Source: Whitmania pigra (Eukaryota; Annelida; Clitellata; Hirudinida; Haemopidae). From it: a DNA stretch of 64,000 bases. Below, in pieces: positions 52,395-64,000 of the stretch. The notes under the pieces were generated by a model. The model was not told the origin of the DNA. It was given only the letters and a program-made list of their open reading frames with translations, and did not search any database. The translations under genes were made by a program, and so were the position numbers. The stretch lies in the NCBI GenBank assembly GCA_021613335.1, contig JAJTWR010000329.1, positions 891,001 to 955,000 of the forward strand. The letters run 5' to 3'. Numbering within the stretch: position 1 is the stretch's first letter; each line of letters begins with the position of its first letter.

Positions 52395-52952
52395 ATGCGA
52401 GGATTTCAAGACCATCAAATCCATCACATACTCAGCGAACAACACGACAACTTTTTCTGCGGATTCCAACAAAACGTAGCTTCATCTAACGAAGCATTCC
52501 TGCATTCATTCAATTTGGAAGAAACTCGAGAAGCTTACAGATCCATCAAGACGGAAGCCATCGATTCCACGAACTTCGATCGTCACTTTCAACTGAGAGC
52601 CATGGAAAGATTCTGTAGAGCCGATCAATTCCAAGAGATTCCCCAGAATTCAGAGCCCCTCTTGACCCACTGCACCACTCCGAATTCCTCCGCCAAGATG
52701 GAAAACAGCGAAGACGACCTTTCCAGTCTGTCGAGGGAGGAGAGAAGGAGGCGCAGACGAGCGACCCTCAAGTACAGGATAGCTCATGCGTCCAGGGAGA
52801 GAGTCCGTGTCGAGGCATTCAACGTGGCTTTCGCTGAGTTGAGGAAACTTCTTCCAACTCTGCCACCGGACAAGAAGTTGTCTAAAATTGAAATACTGAG
52901 ACTGGCCATCTGCTACATCTCTTATCTCCATCACGTCCTCGAGTTGTCTTGA
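52395..52952 (+). CDS. NHLH: HEN/NHLH-type bHLH transcription factor, single coding exon, 185 aa
   Basis: Nuclear bHLH factor of the HEN (NHLH1/NHLH2, HLH-15) family, which acts in neuronal differentiation and binds E-boxes as a dimer. The C-terminal 75 residues are almost identical to the family: [17 protein letters not shown] (basic stretch, 112-128), [20 protein letters not shown] (basic/helix 1, 130-149), [19 protein letters not shown] (loop) and [16 protein letters not shown] (helix 2 to the end). The Glu of the basic region needed for CANNTG contact is present (RERVRVE). As in vertebrate NHLH proteins, the protein ends right after helix 2. The N-terminal 105 residues are not conserved with anything I know. 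The ATG at 52395 is the first in frame; a non-coding 5' exon is possible. Confidence 0.95.
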   Translation: MRGFQDHQIHHILSEQHDNFFCGFQQNVASSNEAFLHSFNLEETREAYRSIKTEAIDSTNFDRHFQLRAMERFCRADQFQEIPQNSEPLLTHCTTPNSSAKMENSEDDLSSLSREERRRRRRATLKYRIAHASRERVRVEAFNVAFAELRKLLPTLPPDKKLSKIEILRLAICYISYLHHVLELS

Positions 52953-54484
52953 GGAGTGTTGACCCGGTTCAGTTATCAGGCTCCCGATTGGTCGATTATC
53001 GTTGCGAGTCGTTATCGGTGAATTTCCAAGGAGAGGCTGACACCAGGAATTGAACTGTGTGTCTGTTGAATTGAATTTAATCAAGCGAGAAAATGCTATC
53101 ATGTCGATGTGCGAGGTGTTCTGAGTAATCTGGCGCGAAATTAAATTCTAATCATCTCCGTCTCACCTGAATCCTCCTTCGATGGATCGACTTCATCCAT
53201 AGATGTCGCTAGGTTTTCCATCATCGTCGTCATCATCTTCCTTCTTAGTATCATCATCATCATCATTATCATCAACGTGGTCGTTGGCATCGTCATCGTC
53301 ACTCCGTAGCATAAAAAGTTTCTGATCTGTGTGTCTGTTCATCCGATCGACTTTCGGTACTTTCTTTTTCCCTTTTAAATTTAATTATAATAAACTTAAT
53401 TTAAAGGTGCATTCGATTCGAATGTTTATATAATTGTAACAATTGTTTATATAATTGTAACAATTTAAATATGAATGCGACGGATTAATTAAACAATTAC
53501 ATAATTTGAAGTATTCGAAACATCTTTGAAATATCAGAATTTAGATGTAAAAATGTAACATAGACATAAATAGAACATATAAATATTGATATAAATTATA
53601 AATATACATTTTGTATAAAAATATGGAAATTGATATAATTATAAATGTAATTAAAATTAATAATATATATATTGATATAAATATACTTAAAAATATAAAT
53701 ATAGAAATTCCAAACAATGGAACCAACTGGTCACTCATCTCTTGTTTCCGTCAACATGTTCTCCAGGGATGCAACATCAGAACAAGTATCCACGTGACAT
53801 GAAATATAAATAGTTAAAGAATTCGTATTTCATAATTATTTTAAAATGAAATTATAAATTGGGACAACAAGTTCGTTTTGTAATTACATAATTCACATAT
53901 CTATATTATTCATGTATCTATATATTTAGAACTTTAGGATCATTTGTTAAATAATTAACATAAATTAAAATTTATAAATTTATTAAAATTGATATAAATT
54001 GGTATATATATTTTGTTTAATTTTTTTATGATGCTGTTTTCAATAGCAGACAGCTGAAATAAGAATAAACATTGAATGATAATTATAAGGCTATCTATTT
54101 TAATATTATTATTTCAATTTATATTTCTAAATTTTATTTAGTGGCAAGCTTACATGTTATTACACACATCACGACAACATCACATAAAAACAATATCACA
54201 TCACGACAACATCGCATACAAATCGTGCAAAAACATCCGCTGAAGAAATGATTACAGTTTACCTGAGTGGTTCAATTCTCTGATCTTATTTTGTTATTTT
54301 GTTTTTTATTTTGTTGGACACTTGTAATTAAATTAATCAGGACGAAGAATCAACTGCTACTCATTGATGGTGATTGTGATCCTCAACGTAACGATTGTCT
54401 GCTTCTTGCTCCAGTGATTCGATGACATTATTTGAAATACTTTTCATGTGCTAAATTTTCTATTTTATTTTTGTTTACTTAACC
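52953..54484. other. 3' flank of NHLH and spacer
   Basis: Holds the NHLH 3' UTR, a short catcat/cgtcat cluster at 53215-53300, and very AT-rich sequence with repeated aatataaat motifs at 53550-53700. A direct duplication tttatataattgtaacaatt occurs near 53425-53465. No gene seen. Confidence 0.4.
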
Positions 54485-54605
54485 TGGACGGACGGACGGA
54501 TGGACGGACGGATGGATGGATGGATGGACGGACGGACGGATGGATAAGATGGATGGATAGACGGACGGATGGACGGATGGACGGACGGACGGATGGATGG
54601 ATGGA
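54485..54605. repeat. GGAC/GGAT tetranucleotide repeat
   Basis: About 120 bp of ggac and ggat units, interrupted once by ataagatgg. Looser ggatggatggctgg copies occur again at 54975-54990, 55055-55075 and 55140-55155. The minus-strand PSVHPSVHP-like frame is a by-product. Confidence 0.95.
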
Positions 54606-56766
54606 TGAATAATACAGCGGACTGAAAGATGATGGAGACACGTTAAGGCCGTAGATCGAGTGTGGATTGCGTGCTTCCTAGCACCTGATGAAGCTTCACG
54701 CTGACATTTGTTGCTCACGAAAAAAAAAAGTCAAAAACCATATAGCCTCTTTCTGGGCCGATATTTAATGGAAAGCATTAAAAGTTTTAAAAATATTATA
54801 AATAATTTCCATGCATCAACATTCCCTTCAGTACGAGCTTTTAAATGTTGCGTGTCCTTCAATTGGACGTGAATGAAGGAGATGATTAAAAACTGTCTGT
54901 GGAAAACTTGGAATGGCAGACTTTCTACTGCTTGTTGATCATCTTCGCTGAGGATGAATGAGGTGCTGGAATTAAAATGGATGGATGGCTGGACAAATGA
55001 ATGGGTGCATTCATAAATATCGTTTTATTGAAAATAACTAAATGAATAAATGCTTGGATGGATGGATGGCTGAACGAATGAACGGACAGACAAAACATCC
55101 TTTGTTTCAAAGGTTGTGAACGGAAATGGATGTAAGTTTGGCTGGATGGATGGATATTTGCTGGAAAGCACAGCCTAGGGGACGCATTTTAAATTAGGAA
55201 TAGGATGTTGCTCACATGGAGAATTTGCATGCAACGTGGAGGATCTTAATTCGTTTAGAGTCCGTCGTATCCTCGCGAGTCTAACAATTAAGTTGTTTGT
55301 CACTTGTTGTTGCAAAATTCAGCAGCCAGCGACACCTGGCGATGTTTTCTTAATTAAAACCGATAACTTGCGCCTCAAGGGCCAATTAAGCAACGAAGAG
55401 CTCGTTTGCATGATAATAAGTCCTTAATGAGCCATTAACGTCTCCATGGAAACCGGTTTAGCTTCGTATTTTGGAGAAAATTTACAATCGTACGCTCGAA
55501 ATCACATGTGTTCTTTTCTCGATGGGTTTGAAAGCGTCATAAAACATTCATTCGTTCGTCGATATTAGTCGACGATGCATTCAACTCCTTCCACTTTGTT
55601 CCGATTCAGACTGAACGGTCGGCATTGAAAGTGAAAGAGTTTCGACAATGACTACTTCCTCGTGACCATCCTCAGGGAAATTAGAACCTCGAATGAAATT
55701 CTATCGCTTTTACAATTCTTCGAGTTGTTAATTTTTTTTAATTTCTCCGACACCTCCTGAGGATACATCTTTCTAAGATCGGAATGGTGAATGTATTAAA
55801 GTTCGTCTTGAAAATAATTAACTCACTACATACACCTTGTGCACGATGAACCAGGCTTTTACATAAGGAGGTGTCGCTAATAAATATCAGCTTAAAAGAT
55901 TTATTCACATCAATTGGAGGAATTCTTATACCGCAATATAAACTGGAAATAAGTAAACATTCTTGAGCACACAAAAAAGAATATTAATTATTTTTTATTT
56001 AGAAATGTGTTTTTTTGTGCAGCATTAAATAAAAAATTGAAATTATTCACAAGAAGTTTTGCGAGATAACTAAAGTCACACAAACCAGCTGAAAATGACC
56101 TCAGAGCAAATATCTAGTACGGATTATGAAAGATGAATGCATTGAATGCTTTTAATGTTCAATAAATGTATTTAATGCCTAAAGTATTTGATTTTGTAGA
56201 AGAACTAAAAATGTACAATATTTTTTGATTATTCGGAAATTATGTTGTGAAATAATTTTATGTTGTTGGTCATTGAGTTTACTTCAACTTGAAGGAAATA
56301 AAAACAATTTCAAACAGAAATTTACTGGCACCTTACTACTTGTCTGAATCTAGTTGTGCAGAATACATTAATAAAACACTGCTATAACGAGCCTATAAAC
56401 TGCTATGCTTTGTGATGCTAAATAAATGGAAATATACGGTGACAAAGGCTTCGAATGTAAGACAAGTTCAGATGTTCAGGTCTCAGTATGAGCATGATGT
56501 AGTTTCAACGTAGAGCACTATGAATTGGGTATTTATCAGCCCCCATTCCCCCACCAGCATACGAGATTATTAATATACAGAAAATATTATATAGAAATTG
56601 GTCACTAGGAGATAATGTTAAGAAAGCGTGCTCCCCACCAAATGAATCGACTTAACCATGGACGTCATCTGATGATCTTTTTTGTTTTTCCAAAACCAAA
56701 TTCAACTAACCTAGTTGCATGGGAGTGTAATCCTCCCAACGAATGTATGCAGCTGTTGGGACAAAT
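54606..56766. other. Spacer, nothing recognised
   Basis: AT-rich DNA with scattered ggatgg runs up to 55.15 kb. Small ORFs at 55236-55427 and 55738-55974 have no recognisable domain. Confidence 0.4.
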
Positions 56767-56940
56767 ATTTTTTTTTTTTTTTTTATTTAAAGACACGAAC
56801 GAAGGGCCGAAGCCTCTAACACGATCGAAAAATAAACTTAAACGCGAAAACTAAGTTCATCATCGCTCGGGCAGATCTAGTCTGAGAAATCGAAAGCGAG
56901 GAGAAAAAGTTTAAAAGGAGGTAATAAATTTTTAAAGTTC

Positions 56941-58250
56941 TTAGAATCTGAGGTAGAGATTAAGATTTAGTTTACAGACTTCAGAATTAAATCGGTTTGT
57001 TGTTGAGGAATTGACGATATGAGCTGGCAGGGAGTTCCAGGATCGGACAATGCGGTTAGAGAAAAAGTGTTTGGATATTTCACATCGGGATTTTCTTGTC
57101 CTGAGTTTGTGGTTATGGCCTCTGGTCCTAGTGTAAGTTGATCTAATAAGAGTAGTAGAAATGTTGCTGTGGATAAAGCCATTTTGTAGCTTGTAACAGA
57201 GAGTGAGATCGGCCAGTAGTCGACGCTTTTCCAATGTTGGTAGTTTAAGTGTCTTTAGTCTTTGTAGATATGGATACTGGGCAAGTGTGGGAATGGCCTT
57301 TGTGTATCTTTTTTGAATTTTCTCTATTCTGTCAAAGAGTAGTTTTTTATGAGGATTCCAAACGGGAGAGCTGTATTCCAATATTGGTCTAACGTAAGTA
57401 CAAAATGCTTTTTTAAGGATATCTGGGTCTCTAGAGAAAAAAGATGCAAGAATCAATTTGGATATTATGGCTGCTTTCCTGGTGATGTTGTCGATGTGAT
57501 GGACGAATTTGAGGGAGGAATCAATAAGCACTCCCAGATCTCGGATCGTGCCAACTCTCGACAGTCTGTGGTTATTGATCCAAAATTCACATGGGTTGAA
57601 ATTTTTGTTGTAACCAATCAGCGAGAGTATCTGACATTTGTCGGGAGCAAGCTGTAATTGCCATTTTTCACTCCATTCTACTATTTTGTCAAGAGATCGT
57701 TGCAACTGGAGAGAAGAAGTGTTGTAAAGTTTTACATCGTCAGCAAAGAGCTTACAAATGGTGTCGGAGCTTTTGAATATTTCGGGTAGGTCGTTTATAT
57801 ATAGCAAAAATAAGCTTGGCCCGAGAACACTCCCCTGAGGAACTCCGCTAGTGACAGCAACCTCTTCTGAGATACATCCATTGATGCTCACTTTCTGTGA
57901 CCTCAAGTATAGAAAATCCTCAAGCCATCCTTTCATATTGTCACTTACACCATATGTGCATATTTTGAGCATTAGTTTTGTGTGAGAGACAGAGTCAAAA
58001 GCCTTACGGAAGTCCAAGTAGATGATGTCTAAATTTTGCTTGTCTTGTATGGCGTCTGTCCATCTTTGAGTGCATTCGAGGATATTTGTGGTGGTTGAAC
58101 GAGCCGGAATAAAGCCATGTTGGCTACAGTCGATAAGCTTATGGTTCAAAAGGTATTGCATTAGGGATTTATTGATGATTCTTTCCATAGCTCTGCAACA
58201 TGTTGGTGTAATAGATATTGGTGTGTAGTTTTCAGGAGAAGTGTGAACTG
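56941..58250 (-). pseudogene. LINE ORF2 part 2: reverse transcriptase
   Basis: Read from about 58245, SPENYTPISITPTCCRAMERII matches RT block 2a (NYRPISL...ER-II). Then come HGFIPARSTTTNILE, YLDFRKAFDSVSH (first Asp of the active site), GVPQGSVLGPSLFLLYINDL and FADDVKLY (catalytic DD). The C-terminal domain holds LGVLIDSSLKF, YVRPILEYSSPVW and RRLLADLTLCYKL, as in CR1-like LINEs. The frame is open from the ATG at 58188 to the stop at 56941; the RT itself is intact, but it is cut off from the endonuclease by the deletion. Confidence 0.93.
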
Positions 58251-59515
58251 AATGTCCGGCATTACAGTAACAGTTTTCAAGGAAGTTCCAGGTTTGTTCC
58301 CGTCGTCAATGGTGAAGACTGATGAGAAGTAGTTGTTGAAGGCGTTGGCGATCACCGCCGGTTCTCGTGTCAGGGTGCCATCAGAGAGAGCAATCTCTGA
58401 TATTCCAGACCTCATGTGCATTTTTTTGTTAGCGTACTTGTAGAGTTGGCCAATATTCTTGCTGTTGAGTAGTTGAAGTTCCTGAGATTGGTGGTAAGTC
58501 TTTATTGTTGTAGCACAACTTTTAGCAAACGTGGAATAAATATTTTTGTTGACATTGCTGTTGTCTTTTCTCCAAGTTCTCCAAAGTTTGGATTTTTCCT
58601 TAAGCAGTTTGTTGATGAAGTGAGGGTATCTGTTTTTGCATTTTCTGTCGAGAAGTGAGAATTTTGGTATAAACAGGTGGATAGCCAGGTCAATTTGCTG
58701 CTTGAATTCGTTCCAACAGCAGTTCACGTCGGGACAGAACTGAAAGATTGCACCCCAATCGATATACGAGAGGTATTCATTAATCATAGCGTAGTTTCCT
58801 TTCTTAAAGTTATAAGATGATGGTAATGATTGTCGGTGTTTGGATAAGTTGAGAGTGTTAGGTCTGAGAACAATGACATTGTGGTCACTGGTTGAGATGG
58901 AGCATTGCACCTCAATGCTTGATATAAACTGAGAGTCATTTGAAAAGACAAGATCCAGGATGTTATCATGTCGTGTGGAAGATGTTACAAATTGATGGAA
59001 GCCACAGTTGTTGAAGAATTCAAAAAAAGTCTGTAGATGCTGTTGTTGGGTGCTGTGTGGTGGGTCCAATCGAAGGCTGGGAGATTGAAATCGCCAAGTA
59101 GACAGATAGTGTGCTTAGTTGAGCAGAGGTGGTATAAGCATTTGATACTTTCACTGGCATAATCCATAGCCTCTAAATCAAATCCTCCCGGACGATAATA
59201 AACTATGAGTCTGTAGGTGGAATGGTTTGCTGAGAGATCAATACAAACAAGTTCTGTGTTGGAAAACTCTTTAGGTATCTCGATTGATCGATAAGAAAAA
59301 TAGTCCTTAATGATTAACATAACTCCACCACCCTTTGAATTTCTGTCCCAACGTATCACCTGGTAATTGCGTGGGCAAAACAGTGAGCTGGGGAGGTCAG
59401 TATTGAGCCATGTTTCAGTACAACAAAAAATATCAGGTTCTTCTGCGTTTACAAACATAAATACTTCATTGAACTTATTGTTGCAACTTCTAAGATTAGT
59501 TAAAATCAGCTTATG
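58161..59515 (-). pseudogene. LINE ORF2 part 1: endonuclease (EEP) domain, frameshifted
   Basis: It starts KLILTNLRSCNNKF just after the ORF1 end. Motifs in order are TETWL (catalytic Glu), KGGGVMLIIKDYF and LLGDFNLPAFDW (GDFN). A frameshift at about 59030-59045 follows, and then the other frame continues with DNILDLVFSNDSQF and STSDHNVIVL (SDH motif). The linker to RT ends at VTVMPDIQF. The frame after that belongs to RT in another phase. The conserved segment expected before the RT (about 80 residues around the first RT block) is missing, so there is also an internal deletion. Confidence 0.88.
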
Positions 59516-60248
59516 GAAAGGGCTGAGTTGTAGTATCCTTCTGAGTTCTAGAAGAACGTTTGGCCAATCTGCGAGCGTACGCCTCTTCAGACTGCAGACG
59601 GGTGAGGTCAGGATTGAAAAATACTCTCCTGACTTCGGAGTCTTGTGAGGCGCGAAGGAGTCTGGATGATGAAATTACATCCTTAACCGCCTCAACATTC
59701 TCCAATGTAACACAGAGCTTAGCATTGAGATTTTGGCTATCTCTGCCCAGTCGTCTGGTTGCAATCACTCGAGGCTTTACAGTCAGGTTGTTTTGGCAGA
59801 AATCTCCAAACAGATCAGCGTCCTTGACATTTGGTCGAGGGGGTAGGCCTGAGACAATGATATTGCTGGCTCTACGCTTCTTCTCTTTCCTCTCTCTTTC
59901 AAAGTCCAATAATGTCTTTGTGGCGATCTTTACTGCCTCATTTCTGTCATCGCTCGTCTTTTCTTTAAACTCTGTTTTTTTGTCAATTGAATCCAGCCTC
60001 TGCAATACTGGGGCGAGTGCATTCTGAAAACACTCGGCCATTGATTTGGTTACCTGTGTCATCATGTTCTGAAAAGTCTTTGTCAGTAGCTCCATTGATT
60101 TGCTGAAACACTCGTTAAGCTTTTCGGTGACCGAAAGCATTATCTTTTCATTCATTAGGGTCAGTTTTGCACACAGTGAGTCCGTCATTTCTACGAGAAC
60201 GTCTCTCATACAATCCTCGGAGATAGACGGTTTCTCAGTTCTCGGCAT
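59511..60248 (-). CDS. LINE ORF1: coiled-coil RNA-binding protein
   Basis: About 245 aa from the ATG at 60248 (MPRTEKPSISEDCMRDV); the frame stays open 26 codons further up, but that part is hydrophobic and unlike ORF1. Residues 10-100 are a helical, heptad-like stretch (LTLMNEKIMLSVTEKL and onwards) that likely trimerises. Then a Lys/Arg-rich patch and an RRM-like domain beginning RRASNIIVSGLPPRP with VIATRRLG and AKLCVTLEN follow. It would coat the LINE RNA. The frame is intact, and its stop lies next to the first endonuclease motif. Confidence 0.85.
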   Translation of the reverse strand: MPRTEKPSISEDCMRDVLVEMTDSLCAKLTLMNEKIMLSVTEKLNECFSKSMELLTKTFQNMMTQVTKSMAECFQNALAPVLQRLDSIDKKTEFKEKTSDDRNEAVKIATKTLLDFERERKEKKRRASNIIVSGLPPRPNVKDADLFGDFCQNNLTVKPRVIATRRLGRDSQNLNAKLCVTLENVEAVKDVISSSRLLRASQDSEVRRVFFNPDLTRLQSEEAYARRLAKRSSRTQKDTTTQPFP

Positions 60249-60370
60249 ATTGACTTTAAAATTAGCCGAAAAGAAGCAATAAGTCACTACGATAAGTTCC
60301 AACAACGTTTCTTTTGAAATTATCAACGTTAGAATAGTTTAAGTTAGTTTATTTTAGCCAACAGTCGGAC

Positions 60371-60909
60371 GTGTTGTTTACCCGAGCGATATTTTGATTT
60401 GATTAATTTCTTGCATAGGAATGAATGAGTTGCATGATTCAATTCATACCGTTATGAATTTAATAGCGATGCAGACGCTATCAACACGATTAGCAGACAG
60501 AATTCGAATTACAAACCATAAATTAAACATTCAGCTAATTAAAACGCTCAATTCAGCATTCAATTGCCACCATTAAACCATTATCACCAAATTTCAATTT
60601 TAATTTGAATATTCCATCTATCGATTAGATACGAAAGACGAAAAAAGTTACAGAATGCATGTCTGTCAATTCAAATTTGAGGTAAAATAATTTTGCTGAA
60701 ATATTTATTATTTAAATTATGTGCTAAAGCTACAAGTTTTAGCCTACAACATTAGGTTGACAACCGTAATTTATTAAAAATTAGATTTAACCTGTCTGGC
60801 ACATAAGTTTTCGTCATAGACTTGTGTTATTACAAAAATTACTATCTTACAAAATTTTACTAATAATAAGCCTATCGACCCAAATAAACATCAGTTTATT
60901 GCAGAACCA
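60371..60909. other. Spacer between the LINE and the 60.9-kb gene
   Basis: AT-rich, no exon seen. It should include the 3' UTR of the gene ending at 60910. Confidence 0.45.
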
Positions 60910-63820
60910 TCACGATTTCCACCAACTGGGAATAGAACAATATATCCGCTCGAAATTCCAATCTTCGTAGTCATCGTCGTTGTTCCGTGGCAAACCATTA
61001 ACGAAACAATAAATTTGTTCAGTTGTGACCTGTAAAAATATACCATTAATAAGTAGAATTAATGAACGAAATCATATGCAATACAACCTCATCAACATCG
61101 TCTCCATTTAACAGTCTCATTAAATCTCCAATCATATTTTCGTGACGTTTTGATACAAACAAAAAGGGACTGCATAACATAAATTGCTTCAGTAAAAATT
61201 TCATTACATCAAAATTATTTATATATTTTACCATTTCTTCAGTATGGTATTAAACCACCATGGAAAATCACCACGCTTAGAAGAATCGATAAGTCTATTA
61301 ATTATGAATCTTGTTGGTCGGTTTATGGGTTGCCTAAAAATAATAGCCTCGTAGTCTTCAACCTGGAATGAATTTAATGGAATTGATTGGATTTAAAATT
61401 CATTTGAAAATTTTTTCGAACCTTGTCAGGCCGTTCGCAAATCAAGTAAGCCTCGTGCAACTTTGACAAAACGTAAAGACTTTTTAGAAAATGATTATAA
61501 GCAGTGAACAATTCTATGGTGAAGTCAGGCTGATGCTGAGATTCCTTGATGTCTTCAGATGTCTGATGGTCCTCCATTGCGTTTAAGTCGTTATATCCAG
61601 ATATATAAGGCTCGATGTCGTTGCAGTGTCGTTTATCAATGAGTTCCAACAGGTTATCCGGACACTTGTAGTAATTAGTTAAATTTATTGAATATATAAG
61701 GTATAACTTATTCAGAATATCGATCAAACCTTGTTTATATCAAAAACGCGGTGAACTATCTCATAACATATAACACTGTAGCTGGACACAGAGGGCTGCA
61801 AGAGAAGCAAGAAATAATAAAAATTTCAGTGATTAGAATATGTAGCCACATGGTTATTTACGTTTTTATATCCTTTGAAAAAATTTTTCGCACGCATAAG
61901 AACTTGTTTCTTATTTTTTGCAGATGAGAAATATTGGAATAGATGATCAACCAGTTTTTCATCTGAGATTGATTTGTCATTATAAGGAAATATATTCATT
62001 CTCAATGTTCTAATAAAATCTGCGTCGTGTTTTTTCTGCAATATAATCTAGTATATTATTTTAAATATTTAAAGTAGACAAAGATCTGTATTTTAGAAAC
62101 ATAACATTGGTTCTACTAGTAAATGGGTTAAAATACGAAAGTGGCTGGAGCCAATTAGGAAAAACTTAGGCTAGATTTAGAAATAACCTTGGCAAGACTT
62201 CTGATCAACTTTAAATTCGGATTATCTCTAAACAGTGTTTTTAGTTTGAGGTCTCTAAATATAACTGAACCTGACAGTAAAGGCTGGAATTAAAGTAAAT
62301 TTGGGACCAAATGCTGCGGCTCAACAAGGATTACATGTAAAAGTGCCAAGGGTTTAAATAAAAACACGAAATCATATGGGTTAAGATCTTAGCATCTTAG
62401 CCACAAAGTCATTGTTCTTCTAAAAACGGCATCACGAAATAAAGTTTCTATCGGATATATATCGTGATCGTCAGTCATCATCACCACCATCAATCACCCC
62501 ATATCCAAATTTGATTTACACAATAAATTAATATGCTTGTGTTCTCATCTTACATTCACTCATCAACCATGATCTAATTCTTCTGACAGCAGGATGTTTG
62601 GCTTCAGGAATCGAAGTTTGCATCGAATAGAGGAGGAACATTTCATAATCTGCAAGAAGGCATTTTATATTTCTTGTATGAAGTAATTTAGCAACTTTTA
62701 CTAACCTTCATGAAATCTAGTCTTCCTGATCATTTTTAGCACGCACGATCTGTCTTTATCTAATGAAGCCCTAAGGAATTTCACAGCGCGGCACACGTTG
62801 ATACCAGTTCCTCCGTATAACAACCTCATTATCGCACTGAATAGATGTAAAATTATTACTATTCACGACGACTTTAAATTTATTTATCAATTTATTGTAT
62901 TTGGACCAATTTACCTAAGTACATCTTCGACATTCTCTTCAAAAACCTCCGGTGGTGAGTTTTCAATCATTTGAAGAACAACTGTGTCCAATATAAGATG
63001 GGTATAGTGACCAGCCTGTTTTATATACATATATTTAAATGATAATGCATGTACATTAAAATGTTGTAGATTACATTATTCAAATATTAAATCATCTTAG
63101 TTATTATCAATTTAATATGTCTCAATTTCAGAGTAATTTTTCTTACCAAGATGCAAATATTGAAGAAGCATCCATAGATCAAACGATTCTTGGATTCGTT
63201 CGAATATCTACCTGTTGAAGTTGTATTACCAGTTAATAAGAGCTTTTAAATAATTTTATAATGTGTTAATAATCGACTAACTCGATACATTTGTAACAGG
63301 AATATTCTCGTTTAAATACAACAAGTCGTCGATTTCTTGAAGACTCGAGTGTTTAAACTCCGACAAGAAGGAGCTGCAGTAATTGCGCAAGTAATTGTTT
63401 AATATTCATATTAGCATTAAAACAATAAATATATGATTTGAGATATTAACGCAACTCCATTAAATCTTTATTGCTATAATGAAAGCAACAGTACCAACCT
63501 CAATTTTGTTATAATTTTCAAGTTTTCTTCCGACATCTAATGTTAAAATGATTAAAATGCTGTCTCACTTTAAAATTAAATGAACAATTGAAGAGTTCTA
63601 CCTCATATGATTCATCTTCACACATTAAACAACTCAGCTTTCGGATTGATCTAATCATTTTTTGCATTTCTACAACAATACTTGATTTATACACTTTCTA
63701 ATCCAAATTTTATCTAATTGGAAGTTAAATTGTAGAATTAGATTTGTAACTTTAAAACAAATTAAGCAATTTACCACTTTGCGCTTTTTTATATAGTCTT
63801 CTCTTAGAATTTCCAGACAT
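60910..63820 (-). CDS. Unrecognised multi-exon gene, about 485 aa or more, mostly helical
   Basis: Exons by frame and GT-AG borders: 63820-63775 (start MSGNSKRRLYKKAQ), 63669-63602, 63536-63499, 63373-63282, 63211-63147, 63015-62913, 62836-62706, 62649-62554, 62035-61862, 61795-61730, 61664-61422, 61362-61232, 61169-61088, 61029-60910 (ends IYCSIPSWWKS). All phases agree except between 62554 and 62035, where a missing exon is likely. The protein is rich in Leu, Ile, Lys and Glu, with amphipathic helices (MRLLYGGTGINVCRAVKFLR, TVVLQMIENSPPEVFEE, KSLYVLSKLHEAYLI), and resembles an armadillo/HEAT-type scaffold. No catalytic motif, signal peptide or membrane segment is seen. An acidic insert (NDIEPYISGYNDLNAMEDHQ) sits near the middle. 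I cannot assign a family. Confidence 0.65.
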
Positions 63821-64000
63821 GGTTGCACTTAAGGAATTCGGATTCCACAATATCCAGCAGGCGATATACCAAATTACGTTCGATGATCTTCTAGCTTATG
63901 TTAACGTTTGACTTCTTGGTTCAAAAGACAAAGATTTTAATTTAAAAAGATATCATTTTGTATTTAATTATAATTTCGCATTTTAAAATTTCAAAACTGC
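63821..64000. other. Upstream region of the 60.9-63.8 kb gene
   Basis: Short AT-rich flank. Likely promoter and 5' UTR of the minus-strand gene; no motif assigned. Confidence 0.4.

Larger units (their letters stand above)
56768..60370 (-). mobile_element. CR1/jockey-group non-LTR retrotransposon (LINE), nearly full length but broken
   Basis: On the minus strand the order is 5' UTR, ORF1 (60248-59511), ORF2 with endonuclease (about 59515-58700) and reverse transcriptase (58250-56941), a short 3' UTR and a 17-base poly(A) tract (56768-56784 on the plus strand as T). A frameshift in the endonuclease, and a gap between endonuclease and RT, mean the copy is dead. Exact 5' end and target duplication could not be fixed. 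Confidence 0.92.

Noticed and set aside
54479..54718. Pro/Ser/His-repeat frame on the minus strand
   Set aside because: It translates the GGAC/GGAT simple repeat.

Overview
The window is nuclear DNA of an intron-rich, AT-rich bilaterian animal. Genes are split into many short exons with GT-AG introns, spacers are long and AT-rich, and a CR1-like LINE, hAT transposons, MITE-like repeats and minisatellites are present. The gene set (FHIP1, a rhodopsin-type GPCR, KDM3, MTHFSD, DCDC2, EDEM1, a HEN/NHLH bHLH factor) fits a bilaterian invertebrate. A lophotrochozoan such as an annelid is my guess, not shown by the sequence.

Layout. 0.3-5.6 kb (+): a complete 10-exon FHIP1 gene (predicted 874 aa). 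5.6-13.4 kb: spacer with a hairpin, a decayed GTF2IRD2/ZBED-like hAT fragment, a tRNA-like SINE head and a dispersed repeat. 13.4-14.5 kb (-): last exon of an orphan class A GPCR. 14.5-25.6 kb: gene-poor DNA with a 21-bp palindromic minisatellite, a 270-bp TAA microsatellite and a 32-bp x7 tandem repeat. 25.7-30.1 kb (-): complete 10-exon KDM3 H3K9 demethylase (1107 aa). 31.5-34.0 kb (-): complete 6-exon MTHFSD (484 aa) with an RGG/Arg-rich linker and RRM. 34.68-38.80 kb: a fully bounded hAT transposon (19-bp perfect TIRs, perfect 8-bp target duplication) with a broken transposase, a nested inverted-repeat element carrying TTAGGG-like repeats, and spliced coding exons on the opposite strand. 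It interrupts a decayed host gene at 38.8-39.2 kb. 39.4-42.8 kb (-): DCDC2, two doublecortin domains. 45.0-48.8 kb (-): complete 12-exon EDEM1 (575 aa) with a TIR element in one intron. 52.4-53.0 kb (+): single-exon HEN/NHLH bHLH gene. 54.5 kb: GGAC/GGAT repeat. 56.8-60.4 kb (-): a broken CR1-like LINE with ORF1, endonuclease and reverse transcriptase. 60.9-63.8 kb (-): a 14-exon gene I do not recognise, probably all-helical.

The genes do not form a pathway. They cover dynein-linked endosome transport (FHIP1), histone demethylation (KDM3), ER quality control (EDEM1), microtubule/ciliary binding (DCDC2), neuronal transcription (NHLH), folate-related/RNA binding (MTHFSD) and signalling (GPCR). 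KDM3 and MTHFSD lie head-to-tail on the minus strand. The most unusual region is the hAT insertion at 34.7-38.8 kb, where four kinds of structure are nested. Exon borders were deduced by hand from reading frame, GT-AG signals and remembered family sequence; no search was run.
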